64,000 bases of DNA, from contig CP076355.1 in NCBI GenBank assembly GCA_018798825.1, forward strand, positions 271,001-335,000. Direction: 5' to 3'. Position numbers and translations under genes: made by a program. Source of the DNA: Ochrobactrum sp. BTU1. Lineage in GTDB: Bacteria > Pseudomonadota > Alphaproteobacteria > Rhizobiales > Rhizobiaceae. Shown here one piece after another: positions 1 through 9,451 of this stretch; within the stretch, counting starts at the first letter, position 1, and the number at the start of each line of letters is the position of its first letter. The notes below the pieces were generated by a model, which ran no database searches, was not told where the DNA came from, and saw nothing but the letters and a program-made list of their open reading frames with translations.

Positions 1-1454
1 GCAAGACGGGCGCTCAGGTCTTTCTCTTGCTGCACGGAACGCGCAACTTCGACCTGCAGTGAAGCGCGAATGCGGCGCAGTTCCGCATCAATATCATTGA
101 GAACAGTCTGCTTCTGCGATTGAAGCTGAATGAATTGCGGATGGCGGGGCCCAAGCTGGGTGGACGCACCATTGGCGTTCTGGCTCGCCAGCGCATACTG
201 CGCGCGCAAGGCTGTCAGCGTGTTGGAACGCAAATCTTCCGGCAGGGTGCCGGAGATAACGCTGCCGGTATTGGCATCGCTAAGCACCTGTACCCGCGCC
301 TGAAGCCGCATGGTTTCCGCGCGCTGATTGGTCAGCTGGTCGTTGAGGCGCGACAGATCATTGTCACTGATAAGCTTGCCATCGACATCAACCAGATCGC
401 GTGAGGCGCGATAATCTGCAGCTGCCTTCTCCGCATTCTCGACATTGCCCCGCATATCGGCGAGACGCTTTGAAAGTTCGTCTGCATTGCGGCGCGCCAC
501 ATCTGACTGAAGCGAATCAAGCTCTGTTTGGAAAACGGAACCAATAAGATTGGCGATATCAGCCGATTTCTCAGCATTTCGCGTCTTGACCGAAATCGAA
601 TAGATGAAGGTCTTGGCATCTCGACCGATGGTCAGACTATCATAGAGATTGTAGAGAACGCGGGTTTCAAGCGCCTGACCGTCACTGGCCGTTTTCGGCC
701 GGAACATGGTTTTCAGCTGCGCGAAGAAACCGGCGACACCCGTAGGCACAAAACTACCGTTAAACTCGGGGTCTTTGGTGAGATCTGCTTTATCAATAAC
801 TTTGAGAAGCACGCTGCTCGAATCGAGCAGGCGTGCCTGACTTTCAGCGATGGCCAAAGAGGCGTCGGTCGGTAATTGTCCCGGGGTGAGCTCGGTGCCA
901 ACAGACCGCACATTACGCGGATCGACGAGAATATCGGTGGAGGCCACAAACATCTGCGGAATGGTCAGCGCATAAAGCGTAGCCACTATGCCGCCGAGCA
1001 AGGTCGTGGCCAGTAGCAAGCGACGAGAACCCTTCACCACTTCGATCGCAACACGCGGATCGATCAGCGGTTTCCATTCATTGTCCGGTGCATCACGTCG
1101 GGCAGGCAGAGCGGCTGCTTCCTGTACTGGTTCGGAAGGCTGTGGCAGCGCATCATTCGGTGCCTTTTCACGCGCTTCACGCTCGGCAATCTTGCGCTCA
1201 AGCTCGGCCTTGATCGCGGCCATGCGACTGCGAAGCTCGGAAACTTCTTTCTCTTCTGCTGCTTTATTTGCCTGCTGGGAGCGGAAAAGCTCTGCCCGTT
1301 CTTCAGGCGTTGCAGGGGGTGTCCATGGCGGCGCAATGGTCTGAGATTCGTTTTTGGACGCGTCAGATTCTTCGCGGCTCGTCTCGGGCGCGTCTGAAAA
1401 TGCCAGAAGAGGCTTTTCTTCTCTTCCTTTGTTGCGCTTGTCGTCACCGCTCAT
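1..1454 (-). CDS. Wzz/ExoP-type polysaccharide chain-length (co-polymerase) protein, partial at 3' end
   Basis: The reading frame opens at ATG 1454 and stays open to the left edge, giving about 484 codons with the C-terminus missing. Residues 1-130 are charged and proline-rich, with a probable coiled coil near 60-95. A membrane segment lies at about 145-165, followed by a periplasmic Wzz-like stretch (IPQMFVASTDILVDPRN) and long helical repeats. This is the pattern of inner-membrane polysaccharide co-polymerases (Wzz, GumC, ExoP) that set chain length. Whether a C-terminal tyrosine-kinase domain follows cannot be seen. It is divergent from the Wzx-like gene and heads the glycosyltransferase locus. 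Family assignment is firm; the polymer made is unknown. Confidence 0.85.
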   Translation of the reverse strand, partial: MSGDDKRNKGREEKPLLAFSDAPETSREESDASKNESQTIAPPWTPPATPEERAELFRSQQANKAAEEKEVSELRSRMAAIKAELERKIAEREAREKAPNDALPQPSEPVQEAAALPARRDAPDNEWKPLIDPRVAIEVVKGSRRLLLATTLLGGIVATLYALTIPQMFVASTDILVDPRNVRSVGTELTPGQLPTDASLAIAESQARLLDSSSVLLKVIDKADLTKDPEFNGSFVPTGVAGFFAQLKTMFRPKTASDGQALETRVLYNLYDSLTIGRDAKTFIYSISVKTRNAEKSADIANLIGSVFQTELDSLQSDVARRNADELSKRLADMRGNVENAEKAAADYRASRDLVDVDGKLISDNDLSRLNDQLTNQRAETMRLQARVQVLSDANTGSVISGTLPEDLRSNTLTALRAQYALASQNANGASTQLGPRHPQFIQLQSQKQTVLNDIDAELRRIRASLQVEVARSVQQEKDLSARL

Positions 1455-1649
1455 CGTCAAAGATGTCCGTACCCCGAAATACCGCTTACTCGCATCGGAC
1501 TATAGGTTTTTTATGGAGAACAAATGGTTAATTTGCATCGCGATATTCGCGTTAGTGCTTTTTAATTAAGTCTTTTTCGCTAAGTATCGATTTACGGTCG
1601 GCATGTTCGAGTAAACAAGCAACAGGTAATATAAAGACGAGGCCCTTGG

Positions 1650-2915
1650 GTGATCGCGAAAGCAGTCCAGAAATTATTGGGTAGCAGAGGCGGCATGGTG
1701 CGGGATTATTTCTCGCTGTTTTCGGGTTCCGCCGGACGGCTGGTGGTTTCGCTTCTTTATTTCATTGCACTTGCAAACACCTTGCCGACAGGTGATTTCG
1801 GTATTTTTGCCACTGCATCTGGAACAGGTGTGGTGCTTTCGCGTCTGGTTTCGCTTGGGTTCAGCTCGCCGCTTTATCGCATCTCGACCGTCAAGCCTTT
1901 GCTGCTGGGAACCTATACCGCGGGCTATCTGGTGGCGGTGCTGTTGTCGCTGCCGCTTTTCGCGCTTAGTTCCTGGATCGTCTATTTCATCTTCTTCAGC
2001 CGCGATATTTCATTCCTGCCCTTTGCTGTGGTGGTGGTTGCCGAAGCACTGTTGTGGCGCTCAACCGAAATGATCATCATCGTCAATAATGGTCTGCGCC
2101 GCTTCGGCATCTCAGCGCTTCTGGTGATTTTTGGTACAACCACGCGTGCCATTGCTGCCGTGCTGTTCATGTTTCTGGCAGCTCACCATGATGTCGCCCA
2201 TTGGGCATGGTGGTATCTGGCTGCCAATGCTGTAGCATTGCTTGTCGCGTTGCGCTTTTATCCGAAAGTGAAACTGCGTTTTGAGCCGCGCCTTTATTTA
2301 AGACGCGTTTCCGATTCCATCGCCGTGATGGGGGCGGAATTGTTGTTCTATATCCAGAGCGAACTCGACAAGCTTCTGGTTCTGAGCATTGGCGGGCCGA
2401 CCACGGCGGGTATCTATGCGATCATCATGCGCCTTGTGGACCTGACGGCACTGCCGATCCGTTCGTTTAATATGATGCTGGTGCAAAAGCTCATGCGCAA
2501 TCCGAATATGCTGGCGTCGCTGCGCATCAGGGCCGGGCTGGAACTTGCGGTTTTTGCCGTGTCGATTGCAGGTCTTGGCGCAATGGTGATCTTCCTGCAG
2601 TTCTTCCCGACAGCACTTGGTGCAAGTGTGGCGCCGATTGTCGGTCTTCTGCCGCTGGTCCTGCTCGTGCCGGGGTTCCGCAATCTCATCGAGTATCAGA
2701 CAGAAATTCTTTATGCGCGCGGTCAGTCTGGCCTGCGCACTATAAGCATGGTGCTGATGACTGCGGCCAAGGCTTTGTTCGTCTGGCTGCTGCTGCTTTA
2801 TCACGGCGACAACAACGACTGGATTGCCGGGCTTAACTTCGTCTTTGCCGGCATCTACATCCTCTCGCTGGTTTTCACCTATACGAGCATGAGACTGCCT
2901 GCAAAGCGGGTATAA
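1650..2915 (+). CDS. Wzx-like polysaccharide flippase (MOP superfamily membrane protein)
   Basis: A 421-residue protein made almost wholly of hydrophobic segments, about 10-12 by eye. The pattern is that of oligosaccharide flippases that move lipid-linked repeat units across the inner membrane. The frame opens with GTG at 1650; ATG 1695 (MVRDYFSLFSG) is an alternative start, and neither has a strong ribosome site. The position between a Wzz-type gene and several glycosyltransferases supports a Wzx role. A strong hairpin follows directly after the stop codon. Similarity to the family is judged from hydropathy and context rather than from a diagnostic motif. Confidence 0.78.
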   Translation: MIAKAVQKLLGSRGGMVRDYFSLFSGSAGRLVVSLLYFIALANTLPTGDFGIFATASGTGVVLSRLVSLGFSSPLYRISTVKPLLLGTYTAGYLVAVLLSLPLFALSSWIVYFIFFSRDISFLPFAVVVVAEALLWRSTEMIIIVNNGLRRFGISALLVIFGTTTRAIAAVLFMFLAAHHDVAHWAWWYLAANAVALLVALRFYPKVKLRFEPRLYLRRVSDSIAVMGAELLFYIQSELDKLLVLSIGGPTTAGIYAIIMRLVDLTALPIRSFNMMLVQKLMRNPNMLASLRIRAGLELAVFAVSIAGLGAMVIFLQFFPTALGASVAPIVGLLPLVLLVPGFRNLIEYQTEILYARGQSGLRTISMVLMTAAKALFVWLLLLYHGDNNDWIAGLNFVFAGIYILSLVFTYTSMRLPAKRV

Positions 2916-2916
2916 A

Positions 2917-2945
2917 AAAGCCCGGAGTTTGGTGCTCCGGGCTTT
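2917..2945. terminator. Bidirectional terminator between convergent genes
   Basis: A perfect 11-bp inverted repeat (AAAGCCCGGAG / CTCCGGGCTTT) with a 7-base loop. Runs of A on the left and T on the right let it work in both directions. It starts two bases after the flippase stop and lies 20 bases from the stop of the convergent glycosyltransferase gene. Confidence 0.9.
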
Positions 2946-2965
2946 ACTCTTCTGAATTCAATAGA

Positions 2966-3829
2966 TCACGCGCCGATGATCCGGCGAATGTCATTCACTG
3001 ACAGGCTCAGGAATGACTGCATACCAATGGCAACCTGATGCGGTTCCATCTCGGCAATGAAGGTGCGGAACTCTTCTTCGCTCGGCGGTGGTGCAAACCA
3101 CTGCATACGACAGAGATCGTGGGTATCGTGGAAGTGGTCTGCGCCTTCCAGAACATCATCGACATAATGGCCGTAGATGAAACACTCCGAGAAGCGACGA
3201 ACATTGCCGATTGCGGCAACCCAATGCTGACCGGTGTGCTTTTCGATCCGCTCGCACATGCCGACGACTGAATCTCTGCGCCAGGAAACAAGCTGGCCGA
3301 TATAATCATTCAGTGCGCTTTTGCCGTTTTTGACGCCAAGTAATTTCCCGGCATTTTCCGCCCAGACCGGATGCTCCGGCCATTCGGGATTGGCAAGTGC
3401 ATTGGGCCGATAGAACAGGCGCAACTTATCGCTCTGCCAGAGTGTGCTGCAATCAAAGGGCTTTACAAAAGCAGTGTCTGAATCGGTATAGAGAAGACCG
3501 TCTTCTTCCACCTTGCTGGCCAGCGCAATGCGGCGCAACTGCTGCACATGCCAGCCGCGCAACGGCTTGGTTTTGAAAGAAAGCCAGACACGACGGCGAC
3601 CGAGATAGGTGGGATCGGGAAATGGGCGAATCCATGAAGGCAGCAAATCGCGCTCGTCGATAACGATGCGGTTTGCACTCTCAATCTGCCGGAAGAGGGC
3701 TACATCCTTGCTGTCGACAAGAATGTAATGCTTGGTGAAACCGGTGACATGCTTGTCCATGGTTTCGCATAAGAGCTTGCAGCGCTCAAAGTCCTGATCC
3801 CAGCTGGCGGTAACAATTGCTGTCTTCAA
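2966..3829 (-). CDS. DUF6492-like putative glycosyltransferase
   Basis: A 287-residue soluble protein starting MKTAIVTASWDQDFERCKLL. The fold pattern resembles GT-A glycosyltransferases: an N-terminal beta-alpha unit, then LLYTDSDTAF with a DxD motif at about residues 116-118 that would bind metal and nucleotide sugar. I associate this with the rhizobial DUF6492 family, whose substrates are not established. The start overlaps the end of the upstream WecG-type gene by four bases (ATGA), so the two are translationally coupled and probably act on the same polymer. Confidence 0.72.
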   Translation of the reverse strand: MKTAIVTASWDQDFERCKLLCETMDKHVTGFTKHYILVDSKDVALFRQIESANRIVIDERDLLPSWIRPFPDPTYLGRRRVWLSFKTKPLRGWHVQQLRRIALASKVEEDGLLYTDSDTAFVKPFDCSTLWQSDKLRLFYRPNALANPEWPEHPVWAENAGKLLGVKNGKSALNDYIGQLVSWRRDSVVGMCERIEKHTGQHWVAAIGNVRRFSECFIYGHYVDDVLEGADHFHDTHDLCRMQWFAPPPSEEEFRTFIAEMEPHQVAIGMQSFLSLSVNDIRRIIGA

Positions 3830-4590
3830 GGCTTACCCCCTGAGAGCTTTTCCTTCGCCACGCGCCAGAGGAAAACCGGATTGCCAACGAGGTAGCGTTT
3901 CGCAAGACGGCGTGGTTCCTGCAGCAGACGATGCACCCACTCCATCTTGACTGTGCGGACCCAATGGGGCGCACGCTGTACGCGGCCGGTATGCAGGTCG
4001 AACAAGGCACCCACAGCACTCGCAATGGTGCAATGTTCTGCCGTGATATGCTTGTCGATGAACATTTCCTGCCGGGGAACGCCCATGGCGACCAGCAGAA
4101 TATCCGGGTGATACACTTTAAGCTGGGTGAGAATGCCGTCGATATCGGCGGGCTTGAAATAGCCGTCCGAGATTACGCGGAAGTCGTGCTGCGGGATTTG
4201 CTTCTTGAACAAATGTGCCGCATCTGCAGCAACGCTGGGACCGCCACCCAGAAGTGCCACTTTCATCGGGCGCTTGATATGCTGCATGAGGCCGGGAATG
4301 AAGTCCGTACCGTTGAGATTGGCCGGGAATTTTTCACCGTAGGCGACCTTGCTTGCGATATCGACGCCAATACCATCAGGCAGGATCAGATAATCTTTAA
4401 GCGCTGCCATATAGGCCGGGTCTTCATGCGCAATATTGGCATTGTTGGCATTCAACCAGCCCTGCTTCATGAATTCACGGTTTTCGATCCGCTTCTCAAA
4501 ATAAGCGAATGAACTGTCCCAGTCGAAACAGACAACTTTGATGCCGAGAATATTTCGATATTCGAGTTTTTCGGATGAACTATTCGTCAT
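3826..4590 (-). CDS. WecG/TagA/CpsF-family glycosyltransferase (GT26)
   Basis: A 254-residue protein with the family landmarks in order: LPDGIG (about 70-75), NGTDFIPGL (93-101), GGGP (115-118) and MGVPRQEMFI (169-178). These proteins transfer a sugar, often ManNAc(A) or galactose, to an undecaprenyl-linked acceptor at the cytoplasmic membrane face. It is the middle gene of a three-gene leftward operon, two bases from the GT4 gene upstream and overlapping the DUF6492 gene downstream. Family call is strong; sugar specificity cannot be read from sequence. Confidence 0.9.
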   Translation of the reverse strand: MTNSSSEKLEYRNILGIKVVCFDWDSSFAYFEKRIENREFMKQGWLNANNANIAHEDPAYMAALKDYLILPDGIGVDIASKVAYGEKFPANLNGTDFIPGLMQHIKRPMKVALLGGGPSVAADAAHLFKKQIPQHDFRVISDGYFKPADIDGILTQLKVYHPDILLVAMGVPRQEMFIDKHITAEHCTIASAVGALFDLHTGRVQRAPHWVRTVKMEWVHRLLQEPRRLAKRYLVGNPVFLWRVAKEKLSGGKP

Positions 4591-4592
4591 AT

Positions 4593-5780
4593 TCAGTCTG
4601 CTTTTCCTGTGACGTCCTGAAGGTTCTTTAAGCCTCGGGCGATAGCACTGTCCATGCCTGCGATTTGTGCCTGTTTGAAGGCTTTGCCATCAAGTCTTTG
4701 ATCGTCACCTTCGTTGATCGCTTTGAGGCGTTCCACGATGGCTGCGGCAAATTCTGCAGGCTTGTCGGCGATTGTGCAGTTCGCTGGAATATTGCCAATG
4801 CCGCGAACAGAATGCGCGGTCGCGACACTTGGCTTGCCCAACTCGAATGTCTCTATGGTTTTAAGCTGTACGCCTGTGCCAGCACGGCTGATAAGCGGTA
4901 TCAGCTTGCCGCTTTCGACAAAGGCTGTGGCATCCGGCACTTTGCCGAGAAAATTCACGCCCGGCCATGCTGCAATCAGATCAGCCGGCGTGTTTCCGGC
5001 GATGGCGATTGAGACATCCTTTGGCAGGAGAGGCTTTACTTCCCGCAGGAACCATTCAAGGCCAATGCGGTTCGGATGCCATGTCCATGTGCCGATCAGC
5101 GTGAGATCATATTTGGCTGCTTCTGGCTTTACGGTCTGGCTATTGCCCGGCATTACGAGGGGCAGGGTTGCAAACTTGTCGTTGTTGAGGCCCAGCGCCG
5201 GGCCGTCATCTTCCGCAAAAGTGAAGACAAAGCTGGCCTGTTTGCAAAGCCGGTTTTCTAATTTTTTGAGAATGCGCGCCTCTCGGCCAAACAGGAATTT
5301 CTGGACCTTACCTTTGGCATCGGCCGCGTTTTCCTCTGCCGAGCGATACTCGACGTTGTGGGCAACGAAAAGCGACGGCTTGTCCTTAAAAATTCCTTCA
5401 AATGCGCCTGGTAGAGTAACGCCATTGAGCACGTAAGCATCGAATTCACCAAGTTCGGTGATCGCATTGTGCAATTCGATTGCCGGGATCACCCGTAACT
5501 TTGCCGAGGAAACTGTGAGGCCGGTCATGAAAGATTTGAGCACCCATCCGATCTTGCGCTTGATGCCCGCACCTTCAGTGCGGACTTCGACTTCGCCAAG
5601 TACAATTGTGTCCTTGTCTTCCGCAGCCTTGTGGCCCGGCCATGTAAAGCCCAGAACGGTCACATGCGCGCCAGCACGGCGAAGCCCATCAATAACCGCG
5701 GCATTTGCGACTTCATAACCTGTTGAGGCGACTGCATGTGGAACAAGCGATGTCACAAAGACAAGACGAAACGGTTGCAA
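4593..5780 (-). CDS. Glycosyltransferase, GT4-like (group 1)
   Basis: A 395-residue GT-B type protein. The N-terminus (FVTSLVPHAVASTGYEVANAAV) matches the acceptor-side loop of GT4 enzymes. The C-terminal half has GTWTWHPNRIGLEWFL, typical of the family, and a GTGVQLKTIETFELGKPSVAT stretch corresponding to the nucleotide-sugar E-x7-E region. It is the first gene of the leftward glycosyltransferase operon, with a 135-bp divergent promoter region shared with the GT2 gene. It probably adds one sugar of the repeat unit; donor and acceptor are unknown. Confidence 0.85.
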   Translation of the reverse strand: MQPFRLVFVTSLVPHAVASTGYEVANAAVIDGLRRAGAHVTVLGFTWPGHKAAEDKDTIVLGEVEVRTEGAGIKRKIGWVLKSFMTGLTVSSAKLRVIPAIELHNAITELGEFDAYVLNGVTLPGAFEGIFKDKPSLFVAHNVEYRSAEENAADAKGKVQKFLFGREARILKKLENRLCKQASFVFTFAEDDGPALGLNNDKFATLPLVMPGNSQTVKPEAAKYDLTLIGTWTWHPNRIGLEWFLREVKPLLPKDVSIAIAGNTPADLIAAWPGVNFLGKVPDATAFVESGKLIPLISRAGTGVQLKTIETFELGKPSVATAHSVRGIGNIPANCTIADKPAEFAAAIVERLKAINEGDDQRLDGKAFKQAQIAGMDSAIARGLKNLQDVTGKAD

Positions 5781-5918
5781 TTCAACTCCTGACGGCTCTT
5801 AATGAATGTTTATTGAAGCTAGTGTCTACAGCTATGCGGTGAACTTTTCTTTAAGCGTTTATCAATAGTGGAAAGATAAACATAAAAACCAAAATCCTAG
5901 AAATAATCGGATGCTGTG

Positions 5919-6911
5919 ATGCCAGATTTACCGGATCATATTGAAGTAATCGCTAAAACGCCTGGTCTTCCCTATGACGAGATCGACATCGTCGTTTCGC
6001 TCCCGACATTCAAGCGGCCAGAGCACCTGATACGCACGCTCGACACGCTGAATGCGCAGACAACCAAGCGCAAATGGGCGGTTGTCGTGATCGAGAACGA
6101 AACCGAAAAGAAGGAAGGCGCAACCGTTGCCGCTCCGCTTTTCGAAGCCGGCAAATATCGTGGTATGCTGATCGGTGAATCCCACCGCGGCAACTGCAAT
6201 GCCTATAATGCTGGTTGGTTGACAGCGACCAAATTTTTCCCGAACTTCAAATATGTCATCGTCATTGATGACGATGAGTTGGCCGATCCCGATTGGATCG
6301 AAAACATGGTTGCAACCGCTGAGCGTTACGACGTTAGCCTCGTTGGTGGTCCACAGTTTCCGATTTTTGAAAAGCCAAATTCGGAACAGTGGGCAAAGCA
6401 CCCGGTCTTCCTGCCGCACTATACCAAGACAGGTCCGGTTCCGATCATCTACTCCTCGGGCAATCTGCTGATCGCACGCGCAGTTCTTGAGGCCCATAGC
6501 TATCCGTTTATGGATCTCAAGTTCAACTTCACAGGCGGCGGCGATTCCGACTTCCTGTCCCGCTCAATCGCCAAGGGCTTTAAAGTTGCCTGGTGTGCGG
6601 AAGGCATTGTGCGCGAAACTATTCCTGCACGCCGCCTGGAGAATGACTGGATCAGATCTCGCGGTCTGCGAAATGGCGTACTTTCAACTTTGATCGAACA
6701 GCGCAAGCGCAAGGATGAGCCTTTCGGTCAGGTGCGCGTGTTCCTGAAGAGCCTTGCTCTGCTGGCTTACTCGCCGATCAAGGCAGTCAGAAGAGGTGTT
6801 GCTGCTGGCTTTGCACCTGTCGGCACCTACTTCATCCATATCGGTCTGGGCCGAGTGATGGCCCATTTTGGATATCTGAATGAGCAGTATCGCAACCCGG
6901 ACAAGAACTAG
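5919..6911 (+). CDS. Glycosyltransferase family 2
   Basis: A 330-residue GT-A enzyme. VVSLPTFKRPEHLIRTLDTL is the nucleotide-sugar binding N-terminus. VIVIDDDELADPDWI holds the catalytic acidic cluster (DDD at about 117-119). FTGGGDSDFLSRS is the later acidic motif. I prefer ATG 5919 to the GTG immediately before it at 5916. The end overlaps the possible upstream start of the next gene, the O-antigen polymerase/ligase-like protein, so the two are probably one operon. The C-terminal hydrophobic stretch (about 265-310) may touch the membrane. Confidence 0.88.
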   Translation: MPDLPDHIEVIAKTPGLPYDEIDIVVSLPTFKRPEHLIRTLDTLNAQTTKRKWAVVVIENETEKKEGATVAAPLFEAGKYRGMLIGESHRGNCNAYNAGWLTATKFFPNFKYVIVIDDDELADPDWIENMVATAERYDVSLVGGPQFPIFEKPNSEQWAKHPVFLPHYTKTGPVPIIYSSGNLLIARAVLEAHSYPFMDLKFNFTGGGDSDFLSRSIAKGFKVAWCAEGIVRETIPARRLENDWIRSRGLRNGVLSTLIEQRKRKDEPFGQVRVFLKSLALLAYSPIKAVRRGVAAGFAPVGTYFIHIGLGRVMAHFGYLNEQYRNPDKN

Positions 6912-6930
6912 TTCAGGTTCGTCCGATCCG

Positions 6931-8199
6931 ATGCGGGTGACGATGCGCCAGATTGCGCTCGTCACCGCGACGGTTATTTTCTGCATTCTGCTGATTTCTT
7001 TCCGCCCGTTTTCCATGCCCGTCGCACCCGATGGGCCGCAAGCGGGCGACACCGTCAATCAGCTGGGCTTTGGTCTCGTTGGCGCAATTGCACTGGCTGC
7101 ATTGGCCATGTTTGCTGATCCGCGCAAACTGATGCGGCTGGTCAGTCTTGGCTGGCTGCTCATGTTTGGCTTGTTGCTGGCATCCGCTTTCGTAAGTCCT
7201 GATCCGGGAACTGCCATTCGCGGGGTCATGCTGACACTGATCGGTGTTCTGGCAATTGTTGCAGTACTCGCCCTGCCACAAGATGCTGAGGGTTATTCCG
7301 TGATGCTGCTCACAGTAGCCTCCATCGTTATTGTCGTTTCTTATGCCGGTGTCGTGCTGCTGCCTAATCTTGGCACACATGGCGTTGATGTGAGCGAGCC
7401 ACAGAATTCGTTTCTCTGGCGTGGTGTTTTCACACACAAGAACATCGGCGGGCCAGTCATGGCGCTCTTCGCTTTTGGAGGCATCTATTTGTGGCGGCGC
7501 GGCTGGCGGGTCAGCGGTGCGATTATTGCTTTGTTGGCTTTGTTCTTCGTGGCGCATACCGGCTCAAAAACCACGGTTGCTCTGGTTCCCTTCGCCATGC
7601 TTCTGGTCATTGGTCCGGGCGTGTTCGGTATTCGTGGACTGGCACCGCTCATGATCCTTGCTATTCAGGTGGTATTTGCGCTGTTCACCATCGGCACGGT
7701 TCTGTTCGAGCCGCTGCACCAGATTGTCCTGAAGTTCTCCGTTGACCCAACCTTTACCGGGCGCACATCAATCTGGGCTTTTGCCGTCGAGGCGCTGCAC
7801 AGCCGCCCGTGGATCGGCTTTGGCTATGAAAGTTTCTGGGGCACTGATCGAGTCAAGGAAGCGGCCCATCCTTATTATCTCGACTGGGATGTGCGTGGCA
7901 TCGTGCATGGCCACAATGGCTATCTCGACATCACGCTTTCCATGGGGCTTATCGGTCTGATCTGCGCAATTTTCGTCATAATCATCATGCCGCTGGTCAA
8001 TTACATGCGGTGCAGGCCGACACGCGAAAACCTGTTGCTGGCAGATTTCTTCCTGATGTTTGTATTTTTCGGCACGCTCAACGCGATGCTGGAAAGCTTC
8101 TTCTTCCGTCGCATGGACCCGGTCTGGCTCATGCTCATCTTTGCCATTTTTGGCCTGCGCATGACGGCCAAAGTCACCATCCCAGAACGGTCTGTCTAG
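6931..8199 (+). CDS. O-antigen ligase/polymerase-like membrane protein (Wzy/WaaL superfamily)
   Basis: A multi-spanning membrane protein of about 422 residues. Its long periplasmic loop includes GRTSIWAFAVEALHSRPWIGFGYESFW, the landmark of the Wzy_C / O-antigen ligase family. The frame extends upstream to ATG 6880 inside the GT2 gene. ATG 6931 (MRVTMRQIALV), just before the first membrane segment, is the likelier start, but neither has a clear ribosome site. With Wzz- and Wzx-type genes in the same locus it could be the polymerase; a ligase role cannot be excluded from sequence. Confidence 0.8.
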   Translation: MRVTMRQIALVTATVIFCILLISFRPFSMPVAPDGPQAGDTVNQLGFGLVGAIALAALAMFADPRKLMRLVSLGWLLMFGLLLASAFVSPDPGTAIRGVMLTLIGVLAIVAVLALPQDAEGYSVMLLTVASIVIVVSYAGVVLLPNLGTHGVDVSEPQNSFLWRGVFTHKNIGGPVMALFAFGGIYLWRRGWRVSGAIIALLALFFVAHTGSKTTVALVPFAMLLVIGPGVFGIRGLAPLMILAIQVVFALFTIGTVLFEPLHQIVLKFSVDPTFTGRTSIWAFAVEALHSRPWIGFGYESFWGTDRVKEAAHPYYLDWDVRGIVHGHNGYLDITLSMGLIGLICAIFVIIIMPLVNYMRCRPTRENLLLADFFLMFVFFGTLNAMLESFFFRRMDPVWLMLIFAIFGLRMTAKVTIPERSV

Positions 8200-8302
8200 A
8201 GCGGTTCCTGTTGAAAAAGAATAGTAGGAACCGCTCTATCTTTTTGTTTTTACGCATTATCCTAAGCAAAGCCGCTTCGCACTTTTGCTGGAAATGCTCT
8301 AA
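8197..8302 (+). repeat. Dispersed intergenic repeat, long copy A
   Basis: It starts inside the stop codon of the preceding gene with a perfect 13-bp inverted repeat (TAGAGCGGTTCCT at 8197-8209, its complement at 8226-8238). A unique-looking arm of about 60 bases follows, containing GTTTTTACGCATTATCC and CTTCGCACTTTTGCTGG. The same arm occurs at 57091-57150 and, degraded and reversed, near 37850 and 58146. The hairpin may also end transcription of the polysaccharide operon. Confidence 0.85.
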
Positions 8303-8314
8303 TCGGAGTTATCC

Positions 8315-9451
8315 ATGAATATTGCGATCATTGGCACAGGCTTCGTCGCCGATTACTACATGACCACGCTGCGCAATTATCCGCAATTGAGGTTGCTCGG
8401 TGCCTTTGATCGCTCGGCTGAACGGCTCAAGGTATTTGCAGCGCATTATAAGGTGCGTGCCTATGAAAGCTTTGAGGCAATTCTTGCCGATAAAGACGTG
8501 CAGATCGTTCTCAACCTGACGACGCCGGAAAGTCATTATGCCATTTCACGCGCGGCTCTTGAGGCGAGCAAGCATGTCTATTCCGAAAAGCCGCTGGCGA
8601 TGGATTTCAATGATGCCAAAGGGCTGGTTGAGTTTGCAGCCGCAAACGGACTGACACTGGCAGCCGCACCGGCCAATGGTCTCAGTGACGCGCAGAAATT
8701 GGTCTCACAATCCATGGGCGAGATCGGCACGCCGCGTCTGGTCTATGCCGAAATGGAAGACGGCCCGGTTTTTCGCGATAAATGGGCGACATGGCGCTCG
8801 CAATCGGGCGCGCCTTGGCCGGGTCTGCATGAGTTTGAGATTGGTTGCACACTGGAACATGCAGGTTATGCACTGTCTTGGCTCGTGTCGCTTTTTGGCC
8901 CCGTTGAAAGTGTGACCGCCTTCTCCTCGATCACCTTCCATAACAAGGGGCCGGGAACGGAGCATCTGCACATGGCACCGGATTTCTCCGTCGGCTGCTT
9001 GCGTTTCAAATCCGGTCTTGTTGCGCGTCTGACGTCCGGCCTTGCAATGCCGAAGGATCGCAGCCTGACAATCGTGGCCGACAAGGGTTCCATCACTGTC
9101 GATGATCTTTGGGACAACCGTTCTGCTGTGCGGCTTGAATCGACCACCAGAAAGCGTTCTATCCTGTCGCGCGTCTTTGGTCGCGTGGAAGCAAAGCTCG
9201 GCAAGACTTTGCCTTGGAAACCGGCTGTTGGCAGCAAGCTCGCCTATCCAAAAGGCGATGCGCTAAGCCTGCCGTCATTCCCATCGCAGATCGATTTTAT
9301 GCGTGGCGTGGCTGATCAGGCGCGCGCCATTGAAACCGGTAAGATGGCCTTTTTCTCCGGTGCGGTGGCCCTGCACATCACCGAAGTAGCCCTCGCGCTC
9401 AATAATGCTGGCGAAAACGCTGCACCCTATAAGGTTCAGAGCAGCTTCTAA
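8315..9451 (+). CDS. Gfo/Idh/MocA-family NAD(P)-dependent oxidoreductase
   Basis: A 378-residue enzyme with an N-terminal Rossmann motif (MNIAIIGTGFVADYY) and the family signature SEKPLAMDF at about residues 90-98, where the lysine is catalytic. Members oxidise or reduce sugar rings or their nucleotide derivatives. A ribosome site (CGGAG) lies 8-12 bases before ATG 8315. The position next to glycosyltransferase genes suggests a modified-sugar precursor enzyme. It converges with a second, only distantly similar Gfo-family gene; the two stop codons overlap. Confidence 0.87.
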   Translation: MNIAIIGTGFVADYYMTTLRNYPQLRLLGAFDRSAERLKVFAAHYKVRAYESFEAILADKDVQIVLNLTTPESHYAISRAALEASKHVYSEKPLAMDFNDAKGLVEFAAANGLTLAAAPANGLSDAQKLVSQSMGEIGTPRLVYAEMEDGPVFRDKWATWRSQSGAPWPGLHEFEIGCTLEHAGYALSWLVSLFGPVESVTAFSSITFHNKGPGTEHLHMAPDFSVGCLRFKSGLVARLTSGLAMPKDRSLTIVADKGSITVDDLWDNRSAVRLESTTRKRSILSRVFGRVEAKLGKTLPWKPAVGSKLAYPKGDALSLPSFPSQIDFMRGVADQARAIETGKMAFFSGAVALHITEVALALNNAGENAAPYKVQSSF

